From the NCBI GenBank assembly GCA_900470155.1, contig UBZT01000014.1, positions 62,001-126,000 on the forward strand: a DNA stretch of 64,000 bases. The letters run 5' to 3'. Each line of letters starts with the position of its first letter. Position 1 is the stretch's first letter. The notes under the pieces are model-generated. The model was given only the letters and a program-made list of their open reading frames with translations, made no database searches and was not told the DNA's origin. This DNA comes from Hyphomicrobiales bacterium. Its GTDB lineage: Bacteria; Pseudomonadota; Alphaproteobacteria; Rhizobiales; Rhizobiaceae. Both the position numbers and the translations under genes were made by a program. Of the stretch, positions 26,630-36,191 are shown piece by piece.

Positions 26630-27809
26630 GGGCGAACCATTGTTCAAGGAAAGTCTTGTAGATCACGGTCAGTGTCTCGAGATCGCCGACAGCGACACGC
26701 TCGTCGACCATGTGCATGGTCTGCCCGACAAGTCCGAATTCCACCACCGGGCAGTAGTCCTTGATAAAGCGGGCATCCGATGTCCCGCCGGTCGTCGACA
26801 GCGTCGGCGTGCGCCCGGTCACCGTTTCGATGGCGCTCGACAGCGAAGCGATCAGACTGTTGCTGCGTGTCAGAAAAACATGGCTCGGTCGCTCCGACCA
26901 TGCCATTTCGTAAGCCATCGGCCCGCGACCCGGACGAAGTGTCGAATCTGTCGCTGCCGCATCCAGCCGGCGCAGGATTTCGGCCTGGACCGTTTCGGCC
27001 GTCCAGTGGTCGTTGAAGCGGATGTTGAACTTGAAACTTGCCGACGCCGGAATGACATTGGTTGCCGGATTGCCGACATCGATGGTTGTCACTTCCAGAT
27101 TGGACGGCTGGAAATTGTCCGAGCCTTCGTCGAAGGCCGGCGTCATCAGGCTTTCGGCAAAGCGCAGCGCGCCGCGCACCGGATTGTCGGCGAGATGCGG
27201 ATAGGCCGCATGTCCCTGCACGCCGCGCACGGTGACGGTGCCCGATACCGATCCGCGCCGGCCGATCTTGATCATCTCGCCCAACTGGTTCGGATTGGTC
27301 GGTTCGCCGACCAGGCAGGCATCCCAGCGCTCGCCGCGTTCAGACGCCCATTGCAACAGCTTTGTCGTCCCATTGACCGCCGGACCTTCCTCGTCACCGG
27401 TGATCAGCAGTGAGACCGAGCCCTGTGGCGCGCCGTTTTCTTCCAGCAGGCGGGCATAGGCCGCGATGAAGCAGGCAATGCCACCCTTCATATCCACGGC
27501 GCCGCGACCATAGAGCATGCCATCGGCAATATCGCCAGCGAAGGGACCATGCGACCAGTCGGCGGCCTGGCCGACCGGCACGACGTCGCTATGGCCGGCA
27601 AACATCAGATGCGGTCCGCTTGCGCCGGTCCGGGCATACAGATTTTCGATGTCGGGCGTGTCGGCATCCGAATGCACCATGCGATCCACATGAAAACCGA
27701 GCGGCTTCAGCAGTGTTTCGATGACGCCGAGCGCGCCACCCTCTGCAGGCGTGACAGACGGGCAGCGGATCAGGGCCTGCAGGACATCGACGGGATTCGT
27801 AGCGATCAT
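26616..27809 (-). CDS. dapE: Succinyl-diaminopimelate desuccinylase
   Basis: DapE (397 aa) is a di-zinc hydrolase that releases LL-diaminopimelate in lysine and peptidoglycan synthesis. It has the M20 motifs MFAGHSDVVPVG, GRGAVDMKGGIACF and ITGDEEGPAVNGT, plus the dimerisation domain and a C-terminal zinc ligand region (GLVGQTMHMVDERV). The frame extends to 27875; the ATG at 27809 matches the family start (ATNPVDVLQALIRCPSVTP). dapD lies 157 bases upstream, in the same direction. Confidence 0.95.
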   Translation of the reverse strand: MIATNPVDVLQALIRCPSVTPAEGGALGVIETLLKPLGFHVDRMVHSDADTPDIENLYARTGASGPHLMFAGHSDVVPVGQAADWSHGPFAGDIADGMLYGRGAVDMKGGIACFIAAYARLLEENGAPQGSVSLLITGDEEGPAVNGTTKLLQWASERGERWDACLVGEPTNPNQLGEMIKIGRRGSVSGTVTVRGVQGHAAYPHLADNPVRGALRFAESLMTPAFDEGSDNFQPSNLEVTTIDVGNPATNVIPASASFKFNIRFNDHWTAETVQAEILRRLDAAATDSTLRPGRGPMAYEMAWSERPSHVFLTRSNSLIASLSSAIETVTGRTPTLSTTGGTSDARFIKDYCPVVEFGLVGQTMHMVDERVAVGDLETLTVIYKTFLEQWFAHADT

Positions 27810-27966
27810 GATGACCAATGAGTAATGGTGGCGCAACGGCGCGGGAAGAGCATGGCCTAGACTTAGCCCATGCATGAAACGCTGTCATCCGCCTCAGCGA
27901 CGCGCAAGTGTCGCGGGCCGGTGGGAGGAAGACGCCGGGATTTGGCTACCCGGCGGATGATGGCGC

Positions 27967-28824
27967 TTAGTCGCGCAGCAGTTCGTTGATGCCGGTCTTG
28001 GAACGGGTCTGGGCATCGACACGCTTGACGATCACGGCGCAGTAGAGGTTCGGCGCCACTACGCCATTGGGCATCAGATTGCCGCTGCCCATCGAACCGG
28101 CGACCACGACCGAATACGGCGGCACTTCGCCATAGGTGACTTCGCCGGTGGCTCGGTCGACGATCTTCGTCGACTTGCCGATGAACACGCCCATGCCGAG
28201 CACCGAGCCTTCACGCACGATGCAGCCTTCAACAACTTCCGAACGGGCACCGATGAAGCAATTGTCCTCGATGATCGTCGGTCCTGCCTGCATCGGCTCC
28301 AGCACGCCGCCGATGCCGACGCCGCCGGACAGATGCACATGGCGGCCGATCTGGGCGCAGGAGCCGACGGTGGCCCAGGTGTCGACCATCGTGCCTTCGC
28401 CGACATAGGCGCCGAGATTGACGAAGGACGGCATCAGGATGGCGTTCGGCGCGATATAGGCCGAGCGGCGCACGACCGCGTTCGGAACGGCGCGGAAACC
28501 GGCAGTGCGGAATTCGCTCTCGCCCCAGCCTTCGAACTTCGATGGTACCTTGTCCCACCAGGTCGAGGCCCCCGGACCACCCTTGACCACATCCATGTCG
28601 TTAAGGCGGAAGGACAGGAGCACGGCCTTCTTCAGCCACTGGTGAACCGTCCAGTTGCCGTCCTCGCCACGGGTGGCGACGCGCGCCTTGCCGCTGTCGA
28701 GCAGGTTGAGCGCCTCGTCCACGGCGTCACGGATCTCGCCTTTGGTACCGGTCGATACGGTGTCGCGGTTGTCGAAAGCCGCGTCAATGACGTGTTCGAG
28801 ACTGGTGAGATCGAGTGCGCTCAT
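27967..28824 (-). CDS. dapD: Tetrahydrodipicolinate N-succinyltransferase
   Basis: DapD (285 aa) succinylates tetrahydrodipicolinate, two steps before DapE. It is a left-handed beta-helix protein, visible as hexapeptide repeats ([42 protein letters not shown]). [15 protein letters not shown] is a DapD signature. dapD and dapE together cover both succinylase-branch steps. Confidence 0.96.
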   Translation of the reverse strand: MSALDLTSLEHVIDAAFDNRDTVSTGTKGEIRDAVDEALNLLDSGKARVATRGEDGNWTVHQWLKKAVLLSFRLNDMDVVKGGPGASTWWDKVPSKFEGWGESEFRTAGFRAVPNAVVRRSAYIAPNAILMPSFVNLGAYVGEGTMVDTWATVGSCAQIGRHVHLSGGVGIGGVLEPMQAGPTIIEDNCFIGARSEVVEGCIVREGSVLGMGVFIGKSTKIVDRATGEVTYGEVPPYSVVVAGSMGSGNLMPNGVVAPNLYCAVIVKRVDAQTRSKTGINELLRD

Positions 28825-28966
28825 CTGAATTCCTTAAACTTCCTTGGCTAATCTTGGCGACGGAAACGATCGGGGTCGATCGGAAACTGGCGAATTGCTC
28901 TACCGCATTCAACGGCGGTTGGAAACAGCCGGAAACGCCCTACGTTTCTGCATGGAAGGATATGGA

Positions 28967-29845
28967 ATGGCAAAGCTAAAGAATGGCCGGCATCGGCGCA
29001 ACGATGGGGTCTGGGATCCGCTCAAGGACAGCACGACCGATCGTCGCAGCGCGGAGGTTGTGCCCCGCACCCCGCAATCGGAATCACCCTCCTACCGGCT
29101 CGCCTATGCCGACAATGATTTCCTCTGCCGCGAGGAACTTCGACCGATCCGACTGCAGCTGGAATTGCTGAAGACGGAGATGATCCTCACCGAGCGCAAC
29201 ATCAAGTCGACCGTTGTGATGTTCGGTGGCGCCCGTATTCCGGCACCCGGCCAAAGTGCCTGGGCGGCGCGCAACGAATTGCAGAAGCAGAACCTCGAAG
29301 CGGCTTCCGTATATTACGACGAAGCACGAAAGTTCGCTCGCCTGTGTTCGGAGCATTCCGCCCGCAGTGCCTATCAGGAATATGTCGTGGTCACCGGCGG
29401 TGGACCGGGTGTCATGGAAGCCGGCAATCGCGGCGCATCCGAAGTGGGCGCCCCGTCTGTCGGGCTGAACATCGTGCTGCCGCACGAGCAGGCTCCCAAT
29501 CCCTATGTCACGCCGGAACTCAGCTTCAACTTCCACTATTTTGCCATCCGCAAGATGCACTTCCTCATGCGGGCAAAGGCGATTGCAATCTTTCCAGGTG
29601 GTTTCGGCACGTTGGACGAATTCTTCGAGGCTGTAACGCTGATCCAGACAAAGCGCATGGCGCCGATCCCGCTGATCCTGTTTTCCAAGAATTTCTGGCA
29701 CAGCATGATCAATTTCGACGGGCTGGCAGAATTCGGCACCATTGCCCCGGAGGATTTGAACCTCCTGCAATTTGCCGAGACGGCGGAAGATGCCTGGCGC
29801 ATCGTCGCGGATTTTTACGACCTGAACGAAGAAGCGGCCCCATAA
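28967..29845 (+). CDS. LOG-family (TIGR00730-type) nucleotide-binding protein
   Basis: A 292-aa Rossmann-like protein with VVTGGGPGVMEAGNRGA and the phosphoribohydrolase motif PGGFGTLDEFFE, preceded by the conserved Met-Arg (LMRAKAIAIF). Close relatives release bases from nucleoside 5'-monophosphates (cytokinin-activating LOG) or are AMP nucleosidases; this longer form has an extra N-terminal helical part (about 80 residues). The ATG at 28967 is chosen because GGAAGGA ends 6 bases before it; the frame runs back to 28844. The stop codon lies in the loop of a terminator hairpin. Confidence 0.85.
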   Translation: MAKLKNGRHRRNDGVWDPLKDSTTDRRSAEVVPRTPQSESPSYRLAYADNDFLCREELRPIRLQLELLKTEMILTERNIKSTVVMFGGARIPAPGQSAWAARNELQKQNLEAASVYYDEARKFARLCSEHSARSAYQEYVVVTGGGPGVMEAGNRGASEVGAPSVGLNIVLPHEQAPNPYVTPELSFNFHYFAIRKMHFLMRAKAIAIFPGGFGTLDEFFEAVTLIQTKRMAPIPLILFSKNFWHSMINFDGLAEFGTIAPEDLNLLQFAETAEDAWRIVADFYDLNEEAAP

Positions 29846-29853
29846 GGGGCCGC
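29834..29853 (+). terminator. Terminator hairpin with the stop codon in its loop
   Basis: GCGGCCCC (29834-29841) pairs with GGGGCCGC (29846-29853). The four-base loop ATAA contains the TAA stop of the LOG-family gene (29843-29845). The downstream T content is modest. Confidence 0.7.
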
Positions 29854-29876
29854 CGGAGTTTCGCTATTTCTGCGGC

Positions 29877-30548
29877 TTAGCGCATCATCCACATCGGACG
29901 CTTCGGCATGTCGTCGACCGAAATGACGCCATCCTTGTTGCGGTCGGCCCGCTCGAACATCTTGTCGACCATCGTCATGGCCTCGGCTTGGTTGATCTGA
30001 CCGTTCTCGTCGGTATCGGCAACACGGATCATCCGGCCCGGTCCGCGATCACCATGTCCGCGTGGTCCGTCACGGTCGGCCATGTCGCGACCGCCATGGC
30101 GCTTGCCGTCATGGTGTTTGCCGTGATGCGGCTTGCCGTCAGGCCCGCGGCTGTCGTCCTGGGCCTGTTCGTCGCCAGGTCCACCTGGCGGCGGCGGCGC
30201 AACCTCGTCGGCATCGTCTTCATCCGCCACGGCGCTTTCCTTGAGTTCGGCCTTGAGCTGTTCACGCATCGTTTCGCGGTGCTTGCGGAATTCGCCCGGC
30301 GTAATCGAACCATCCTTGTCGGCATCGATCGAGACAAACAGGGTTTCGCCTGAGGCTTTGGCCTCATCCTTGGTAATCTTGCCGTCCTTGTTGGTGTCGA
30401 ACTGCTGCAACATCCGGACGAACATAACTTCACGGCCGCCCGGAGGTCCGCGACGACCATCGCGATCCTGTGCAAGTACGGCGCTGGCCGAGGTTCCGAT
30501 CAGCAATGAGCCGGCGACGGCTGCTAAAGTGAAGAACTTACTTGTCAT
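29877..30548 (-). CDS. Exported EF-hand calcium-binding protein
   Basis: A 223-aa protein with an N-terminal signal peptide (FFTLAAVAGSLLIGTSASAVLA). It has four EF-hand loops in two pairs: DTNKDGKITKDE, DADKDGSITPGE, then DTDENGQINQAE and DRNKDGVISVDD, each with acidic residues at positions 1, 3, 5 and 12. The middle is low-complexity, Pro/Gly- then His/Asp/Lys-rich (KPHHGKHHDGKRHGG), and might bind transition metals as well. A periplasmic Ca2+ or metal buffer or sensor is likely. It is divergent from nothing and converges with the LOG gene. Confidence 0.85.
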   Translation of the reverse strand: MTSKFFTLAAVAGSLLIGTSASAVLAQDRDGRRGPPGGREVMFVRMLQQFDTNKDGKITKDEAKASGETLFVSIDADKDGSITPGEFRKHRETMREQLKAELKESAVADEDDADEVAPPPPGGPGDEQAQDDSRGPDGKPHHGKHHDGKRHGGRDMADRDGPRGHGDRGPGRMIRVADTDENGQINQAEAMTMVDKMFERADRNKDGVISVDDMPKRPMWMMR

Positions 30549-30660
30549 CTTGTGGTCCTTTCGGGGTCCTGTTTCAGTCAGGAAACCCTATCGGCGCGAT
30601 GCAAGCCATCCTACTTAAACATCGGTAACATGGATGAAACTTTGGTAAGCTTCGACTTTC

Positions 30661-31380
30661 TTAGCCGGTGATCGGCTGCAGCCGCTCCAGGAAGCCGGCC
30701 AGATCGTCCGTGATATAGTCGACGCTGTCGGGATCGACATGCTCGACCCGTTCCCAGGTCTCCAATATTGCCGTACCGAGATTGCGCGGCACCAGAAGCA
30801 CCGTTTTCATCCCCAAAGCCTTCGGCACCAGGAGATTGCGTGGCAGGTCCTCGAACATTGCCGCCTTTTGCGTATCGATGCGGTTCAGGCTGGCAAACTT
30901 GTCATAGGTCGCACCTGCGGGCTTCGGCTGGTAGTCCGCCGCCACGATGTCGAAGATGTCGTCGAAATGGTCGAGAATGCCGAGGGCCCGGGCGGCAGCC
31001 TGCGCATGCGCGACGGTTCCATTGGTGAAGATGAACTTGCGACCCGGCAATTGCTTGATGGCCTCGCCGAGTGCGACATCCGGCAGCAGCGCCGAATAAT
31101 CGATCGCATGGGCGCGCTCCAGAAACGCGTTCGGGTCCACATTGTGATGCAGCATCAGGCCCGCCAGCGTCGTGCCATGCTCATGATAGTATCGCTTCTG
31201 CAGCAGCTTGGCCTCGGCCGGCTCCAGTTGCAGCAGTTCGGCGACAAACGCTGCCATGTTCCTGTCGATCTGCGCGAAGAGATCGACATGATGCGGATAG
31301 AGGGTGTTGTCGAGGTCGAAGACCCAGTCGCGGACATGGGCGAAATCAGCGGGCGAGGGGAGCTTTGCAGGTGTGTTCAT
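30661..31380 (-). CDS. HAD-family pyrimidine 5'-nucleotidase
   Basis: A 239-aa HAD hydrolase with motif I VFDLDNTLYP, motif II FTNGT and a later acidic motif (MFEDLPRNLLVPKALGM). DLDNTLY plus HVDLFAQID is characteristic of the SDT1/PHM8-like pyrimidine 5'-nucleotidase subfamily that dephosphorylates UMP/CMP. In rhizobia it usually lies near argB and dapD, as here. Substrate is inferred. Confidence 0.85.
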   Translation of the reverse strand: MNTPAKLPSPADFAHVRDWVFDLDNTLYPHHVDLFAQIDRNMAAFVAELLQLEPAEAKLLQKRYYHEHGTTLAGLMLHHNVDPNAFLERAHAIDYSALLPDVALGEAIKQLPGRKFIFTNGTVAHAQAAARALGILDHFDDIFDIVAADYQPKPAGATYDKFASLNRIDTQKAAMFEDLPRNLLVPKALGMKTVLLVPRNLGTAILETWERVEHVDPDSVDYITDDLAGFLERLQPITG

Positions 31381-31479
31381 GGCCTATCTCTGCCATGCAA
31401 GAGGCAGAAAGGAAACTACCCTTGAAGCAATAGCGCCGAGCCCTTGGCGTACCGTATGGGACTGTGTTAACGCCGCGTG

Positions 31480-32394
31480 ATGGAATTCTGGGCAATCATC
31501 ACCTTCGGCAGCGCCTTCCTGCAGAACATGCGGTCGGCACTTCAGAAACATCTCAAGGGCAAGATGGGCACGACGGGGGCAACTTTCGTGCGCTTCGGCT
31601 TTGGCCTGCCATTCGCGTTTCTCTATCTCGGCTTGCTGCATGTTGCCTTCGATCGTCCGATGCCGGCGCCGGACGGCCATTTCGCTGTCTGGGCCATGCT
31701 CGGAGCCTTGGCCCAGATCGCCGCGACTTTCCTGCTTGTTCATCTGTTTTCGTTCCGCAACTTCGCGGTGGGTACAGCCTATTCGCGCACCGAACCCGCC
31801 CAGGCAGCATTGATCGCGCTGATCCTGTTCGGCGAAACGGTCAGGCTTCCGGTGGTCGGCGCAATCGGCGTGTCGATCGTCGGCGTGATGCTGATTTCCG
31901 TCGCCCGTACCGAACTGACCTTGAAGTCGCTCGTCACCTCGCTCGGCAGCCGCACCGCGATCATCGGGCTGACATCCGGTTTCTTTTTTGGCATGTCCGG
32001 GATTTCCTACCGCGCCGCATCGCTTTCGCTCGAACCCAGCCTGCCGGCACCCGATTCGATCATGCAGGCAAGCTTCACGCTGGCGGTCGTCATTGTCATC
32101 CAGACATTGGCCATGCTGGCCTGGATGCTCTGGCGCGAGCCGCAGGAATTGTCGCGCATCCGCGCAGCCTGGAAAACCAGTGTTCTGGTCGGCTTTGTCG
32201 GTGCAACCGCATCATTCGGCTGGTTCATCGCCATGACCTTGCAGCAGGTCGCTGTCGTCAAGGCCGTCGCGCAGGTGGAATTGCTCTTCACCTTCGCGTC
32301 CTCGGTCCTGGTCTTCAAGGAGAAGATCAACCGTCTGGAGATCGCCGGCTGCGTTCTGATCGTCGCCGGCGTTCTCCTGCTTCTGGTCGCTTGA
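31480..32394 (+). CDS. DMT-superfamily (EamA) transporter
   Basis: A 304-aa inner-membrane protein with about ten hydrophobic segments and two EamA-like halves (for example FAFLYLGLLHVAF, FLLVHLFSFRNFAVGTAYSRTEPAQAALIALILFGE and the final LEIAGCVLIVAGVLLLLVA). The exported metabolite is unknown. A GTG at 31477 directly precedes the ATG at 31480, which is preferred. It converges with argB, whose stop is 3 bases away. Confidence 0.82.
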   Translation: MEFWAIITFGSAFLQNMRSALQKHLKGKMGTTGATFVRFGFGLPFAFLYLGLLHVAFDRPMPAPDGHFAVWAMLGALAQIAATFLLVHLFSFRNFAVGTAYSRTEPAQAALIALILFGETVRLPVVGAIGVSIVGVMLISVARTELTLKSLVTSLGSRTAIIGLTSGFFFGMSGISYRAASLSLEPSLPAPDSIMQASFTLAVVIVIQTLAMLAWMLWREPQELSRIRAAWKTSVLVGFVGATASFGWFIAMTLQQVAVVKAVAQVELLFTFASSVLVFKEKINRLEIAGCVLIVAGVLLLLVA

Positions 32395-32397
32395 GAC

Positions 32398-33285
32398 CTA
32401 CGGAACGAGCAGTGTGCCGGCACCGGCTTCGGTGAACAGTTCGAGCAGCACGGAATGCGCCGTCTTGCCGTTCAGGATGACCACGCCCTGCACGCCGGCC
32501 TTGATCGCCTCGATGCAGGTCTCGACCTTGGGGATCATGCCACCGGAAACCGTGCCGTCCTTGATCAGCGCATGGGCCTGGGCGACCGACAGTTCCTTGA
32601 TCAGGTTGCCGCCCTTGTCGAGCACGCCAGGGACGTCGGTCAGGAACAGCAGGCGCGAGGCATTCAGCGCACCGGCGATCGCACCGGCAAAAGTGTCGGC
32701 ATTGATGTTATAGGTCGCGCCGTCACGACCCGGTGCCACCGGGGCGATGACCGGGATCATTTCCGAGCGGGCGAGCAGGTCGAGAAGCGTGCGGTCGACT
32801 TCGACCACTTCGCCGACGAAGCCGAGATCGAGGACGCGCTCGATATTGCTGTCGGGATCGCGAACCTTCTTCTGCGCCTTTTCGGCAAACACCATGTTGC
32901 CGTCCTTGCCGCAGAGGCCGATCGCCCATTCGCCGGTCTGGTTGATCAGAGCGACGATTTCCTTGTTGATCGAACCGGCAAGAACCATCTCGACGATTTC
33001 GACCGTCTTCTGGTCGGTCACGCGCAGGCCGTTCTCGAAGCGCGATTCGATGCCCATCTTGGCGAGCATGGCGCCGATCTGCGGGCCACCGCCATGCACG
33101 ACGATCGGGTTGACCCCAGACTGCTTCAAAAGCGCGATATCGGCAGCAAAAGCCTTGCCCAGTTCCGGATTGCCCATGGCATGGCCGCCGTATTTGACGA
33201 CGATCGTCTTGTTTTCATAACGCTGCATGAAGGGAAGGGCCTGCACCAGCAGTCTTGCCTGCATCTCACTCTCGGAAGCCGTCAT
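32398..33285 (-). CDS. argB: Acetylglutamate kinase
   Basis: ArgB (295 aa) phosphorylates N-acetylglutamate in arginine synthesis. It shows [48 protein letters not shown] and a C-terminal EIFTDxG-like arginine-feedback tail ([18 protein letters not shown]). In related genomes argB directly follows engB; here the two are separated by the sigma/anti-sigma/fasciclin block on the other strand. Confidence 0.97.
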   Translation of the reverse strand: MTASESEMQARLLVQALPFMQRYENKTIVVKYGGHAMGNPELGKAFAADIALLKQSGVNPIVVHGGGPQIGAMLAKMGIESRFENGLRVTDQKTVEIVEMVLAGSINKEIVALINQTGEWAIGLCGKDGNMVFAEKAQKKVRDPDSNIERVLDLGFVGEVVEVDRTLLDLLARSEMIPVIAPVAPGRDGATYNINADTFAGAIAGALNASRLLFLTDVPGVLDKGGNLIKELSVAQAHALIKDGTVSGGMIPKVETCIEAIKAGVQGVVILNGKTAHSVLLELFTEAGAGTLLVP

Positions 33286-33447
33286 CGGGAAAACCTCTTT
33301 TTGGATCGCGGCCTTTTAGCGCAAGTCGGGCCGGGATGGAATGATTGCCCTGCAATATAAGAGTGTGATGACACGCTTCTTTGTGGCTGCGCATTGCCGC
33401 GGCCGGTGCGCGCGCTATATGGCGCGTCGAAGTTGGGTGGGAAATTC

Positions 33448-34008
33448 ATGGAACGCGATGATATCGCCGAATTGCTGGGTCGGGTGGCACTGCACGACCG
33501 GGCCGCATTTTCCTTGATTTACAAACGCTATGCGGCGAAACTTTTTGCAATCTGCATCCGTATCTTGAAAGATAGGAATGACGCTGAAGAGGCGTTGCAG
33601 GATGTCTTCGTTAAAGTTTGGCAGAAGGCTGGCAGCTACACCGGCGATGGCGCAAATGCATCGGCCTGGCTGGCTGCGGTCGCCAGGTACCATTGCATCG
33701 ATCGGCTGCGCGCGCGAAAGCCGCGCGGCGATCGTCTGGATGCGGCGGCGGAATTGCCGGACCTCGGACTGGATCCCGAGAGCCATGCAGTCCTGCGTTC
33801 GGAAGGCGCACGCATTGACAGCTGTCTGGAAGCATTGGATCCTGACCGCGCGAAAGCCGTGCGCCAAGCCTATGTGGACGGAATGTCCTATCAGGAGCTT
33901 GCAGAAAGCTTTGCAGTTCCATTGAATACGATGCGTACGTGGCTGCGGCGCAGCCTGTTGAAACTGAGAGAGTGCATGGATGGCAACGCCCGACCAGAGC
34001 AAGGGTGA
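33448..34008 (+). CDS. ECF-type RNA polymerase sigma factor
   Basis: A 186-aa sigma-70 family protein with region 2 (FSLIYKRYAAKLFAICIRILKDRNDAEEALQDVFVKVWQKA) and region 4 (VRQAYVDGMSYQELAESFAVPLNTMRTWLRRSLLKLRECM). No regions 1 or 3 are present, so it is an ECF factor. Its gene overlaps the anti-sigma gene by 29 bases, indicating co-translation. The frame reaches 33394; the ATG at 33448 is the likely start. The group resembles the SigK/RskA type. Confidence 0.92.
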   Translation: MERDDIAELLGRVALHDRAAFSLIYKRYAAKLFAICIRILKDRNDAEEALQDVFVKVWQKAGSYTGDGANASAWLAAVARYHCIDRLRARKPRGDRLDAAAELPDLGLDPESHAVLRSEGARIDSCLEALDPDRAKAVRQAYVDGMSYQELAESFAVPLNTMRTWLRRSLLKLRECMDGNARPEQG

Positions 34009-34702
34009 CCGATCACGCGACGAAGTGCTCGCGGGGGAATATGTCCTGGGCGTCCTGAACCTGTCAGAGCGCCAGCAGGTGGAAGTGCGTCTGCGTCACG
34101 ATCGGCCGTTCGCCGCCATCGTCCGCCGGTGGGAAGCCAACCTTGCGCATTTCAATGTCGACTACGATGAAGAGACGCCACCGGATGTGACGTTCTCGGA
34201 AATCGAACGGAGAATTTTCGGACCCGGTGCACCGCGCGCATCGAGCAACCTTCTTGAAGGCATCTGGAATTCATTGCCCGTGTGGCGGGCCCTGAGCGTC
34301 GCTGCGATCGGTACTCTTGCCTTTGTGTTCGGTCTGGATTGGGCAAGCGAACTACGACCAAGGCCGTCACAACAGATGACGGCTGAGCTCGCTGGCAAGG
34401 ATAGTGCCATCAGCCTGATCGCCCACTATGACGGTGCGTCCGGTCACTTGGCCATGACACCGGTTGCCACTGGCGGAGCGAATGAGAAATCCCTTGAGCT
34501 CTGGCTGGTCGAAGGCGAACAGCCCCCAATTTCGCTGGGCGTCTTGCCGCAGACCGGCCAGGGCGAGATCCTGATTCCGGAAACGATGCGCACGCGTCTG
34601 GCGGATGGCGTCGTGCTTGCCGTCAGCCTTGAGCCCTTCGGTGGTTCGCCGACGGGCAAAGCGACCGGTCCGATCGTGGCTGCCGGCGAAATTTCGCAAT
34701 AA
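33980..34702 (+). CDS. Anti-sigma factor, RskA family
   Basis: A 240-aa membrane protein: an N-terminal cytoplasmic anti-sigma domain (EVLAGEYVLGVLNLSERQQVEVRLRHDRPFAAIVRRWEANL), one membrane helix (ALSVAAIGTLAFVFGLDW) and a periplasmic RskA C-terminal domain (KSLELWLVEGEQPPISLGVL...VLAVSLEPFGGSPTG). No zinc-binding HxxxCxxC motif is present. It should sequester the sigma factor whose gene it overlaps; release would need regulated intramembrane proteolysis or a ligand. Confidence 0.9.
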   Translation: MATPDQSKGDRSRDEVLAGEYVLGVLNLSERQQVEVRLRHDRPFAAIVRRWEANLAHFNVDYDEETPPDVTFSEIERRIFGPGAPRASSNLLEGIWNSLPVWRALSVAAIGTLAFVFGLDWASELRPRPSQQMTAELAGKDSAISLIAHYDGASGHLAMTPVATGGANEKSLELWLVEGEQPPISLGVLPQTGQGEILIPETMRTRLADGVVLAVSLEPFGGSPTGKATGPIVAAGEISQ

Positions 34703-34872
34703 AAACATTGGCCAATCAAATGGGTTGTTTCTGTTTTGCAAATTCTTCCCGGTTCGCTGAAACTAAAATCTGATCCCCTCCGTCCTTTGTTGTGTTCCCC
34801 AAGAGGGAAGAACAACGCCATCCGGCGGCAAGAACCGCCCGGATCGAGAACACCAGGACAGAGGAAACCGAA

Positions 34873-35430
34873 ATGTTCAAGACCACTCTTCGCCCGCTCG
34901 CCGTCACCGTTGCCCTGCTTGCCGGCACGGCTGGCGCCTATGCTGCAAATCCGATGGTCGGTGGTGCGGCCATGTTTGAAGGCAAGAACATCGTTGAGAA
35001 CGCCGTCAATTCCAAGGACCACACCACACTCGTCGCTGCGGTCAAGGCCGCAGGCCTGGTCGAGACGCTCTCGGGCGCCGGCCCGTTCACCGTGTTTGCC
35101 CCTACCAACGACGCCTTCGCCAAGCTGCCGGCCGGCACGGTTGACACACTTCTGAAGCCGGAGAACAAGGCGCAACTGACAAAGGTCCTGACCTGCCACG
35201 TCGTGGCAGCGAGTGCCATGTCGGATGCCATCGGCAAGATGATTGCCGATGATGGCGGCACCCACGACGTGAAGACGGTCGGTGGCTGCGTGCTCAAGGC
35301 CAAGGCAACCGATGGCAAGATCACGCTGACCGATGAAAACGGCGGCGTGGCGACCGTGACCATCGCCGACGTCAAGCAGTCAAACGGCGTGATTCACGTC
35401 GTCGACGCGGTTATCCTGCCGAAGATGTAA
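34873..35430 (+). CDS. Secreted fasciclin-domain protein
   Basis: A 185-aa protein with a signal peptide (LAVTVALLAGTAGAYA) and one fasciclin domain with the H1 motif FTVFAPTNDAFAKLP and the C-terminal H2-like motif NGVIHVVDAVILP. Fasciclin proteins act in adhesion or surface contact. It lies 170 bases downstream of the anti-sigma gene and is probably a target of that sigma factor, as MPT70/MPT83 are for SigK in mycobacteria. The frame opens at 34792, but the ATG at 34873 precedes the signal peptide. Confidence 0.88.
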   Translation: MFKTTLRPLAVTVALLAGTAGAYAANPMVGGAAMFEGKNIVENAVNSKDHTTLVAAVKAAGLVETLSGAGPFTVFAPTNDAFAKLPAGTVDTLLKPENKAQLTKVLTCHVVAASAMSDAIGKMIADDGGTHDVKTVGGCVLKAKATDGKITLTDENGGVATVTIADVKQSNGVIHVVDAVILPKM

Positions 35431-35434
35431 CAAA

Positions 35435-35456
35435 AAGGAGCCGTTACCGGCCCCTT
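35435..35456. terminator. Bidirectional hairpin between the fasciclin gene and engB
   Basis: AAGGAGCCG (35435-35443), loop TTAC, CGGCCCCTT (35448-35456): a 9-bp stem with one A-C mismatch. A run of A before and T-rich sequence after suit termination from both converging genes. Confidence 0.65.
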
Positions 35457-35482
35457 CTTACCTTTTGCCCGGGATCTTTGCG

Positions 35483-36142
35483 TCAGGATTTCCGGCCGAC
35501 GGTCTCGGCGATTGCCGCGCGCAATTCGTCGAGACCGTTGCCTTTTTCCGATGAGGTCGACAGCACTTCCGGAAATGCGGCCGGATGTTTCTTGATTTTC
35601 TCGAGCGTCTCGGCAATCAGCCGCGGAACGCCGGCTTCCTTGATCTTGTCCGTCTTTGTCAGAACGATCTGATAGGATATCGCGGCCTTATCCAGCAGCG
35701 ACAGAACCTCGTCGTCGTTCTTCTTGATGCCGTGGCGGGAATCGATCAGCACATAGACGCGTTTCAGCGTCGCGCGTCCGCGAAGATAGTCAAAGACCAG
35801 CCTGGTCCAGGCATCGACCTGTTCCTTCGGCGCCTGCGCGTAGCCGTAGCCTGGCATATCGACCAGCGCCATCGGCGGCATGTCGTCGGCAGCGCCGGAA
35901 TAGCCGTCCGGCACGAAATAGTTCAGTTCCTGCGTACGGCCGGGGGTGTTGGATGTGCGAGCCAGTGCCTTCTGGCCGACCAGTGCATTGATCAGCGAAG
36001 ACTTGCCGACATTCGAGCGGCCGGCAAAGGCCACTTCCAGCGGGCCTTCCGGCGGCAGGAATTTCATCGCAGGAACACCGCGGATGAAGATCCACGGGCG
36101 GCCAAACAGAGGCTGATCGGCTTTTTGATTGTTGTTTGTCAT
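35483..36142 (-). CDS. engB: Ribosome biogenesis GTPase (EngB/YsxC/YihA)
   Basis: EngB (219 aa) is an essential GTPase for 50S assembly. G1 is [16 protein letters not shown]2 the [10 protein letters not shown] region, G3 VDMPGYGYA, and G4 LTKTDK. The N-terminus [20 protein letters not shown] is typical for alphaproteobacteria. It is transcribed with the yidC side and separated from argB by the sigma factor block. Confidence 0.96.
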   Translation of the reverse strand: MTNNNQKADQPLFGRPWIFIRGVPAMKFLPPEGPLEVAFAGRSNVGKSSLINALVGQKALARTSNTPGRTQELNYFVPDGYSGAADDMPPMALVDMPGYGYAQAPKEQVDAWTRLVFDYLRGRATLKRVYVLIDSRHGIKKNDDEVLSLLDKAAISYQIVLTKTDKIKEAGVPRLIAETLEKIKKHPAAFPEVLSTSSEKGNGLDELRAAIAETVGRKS

Positions 36143-36191
36143 GGGATCGCCTTTCGTATGCCCTGTGAAATCCGGGTTTTGACTGGCAAAG

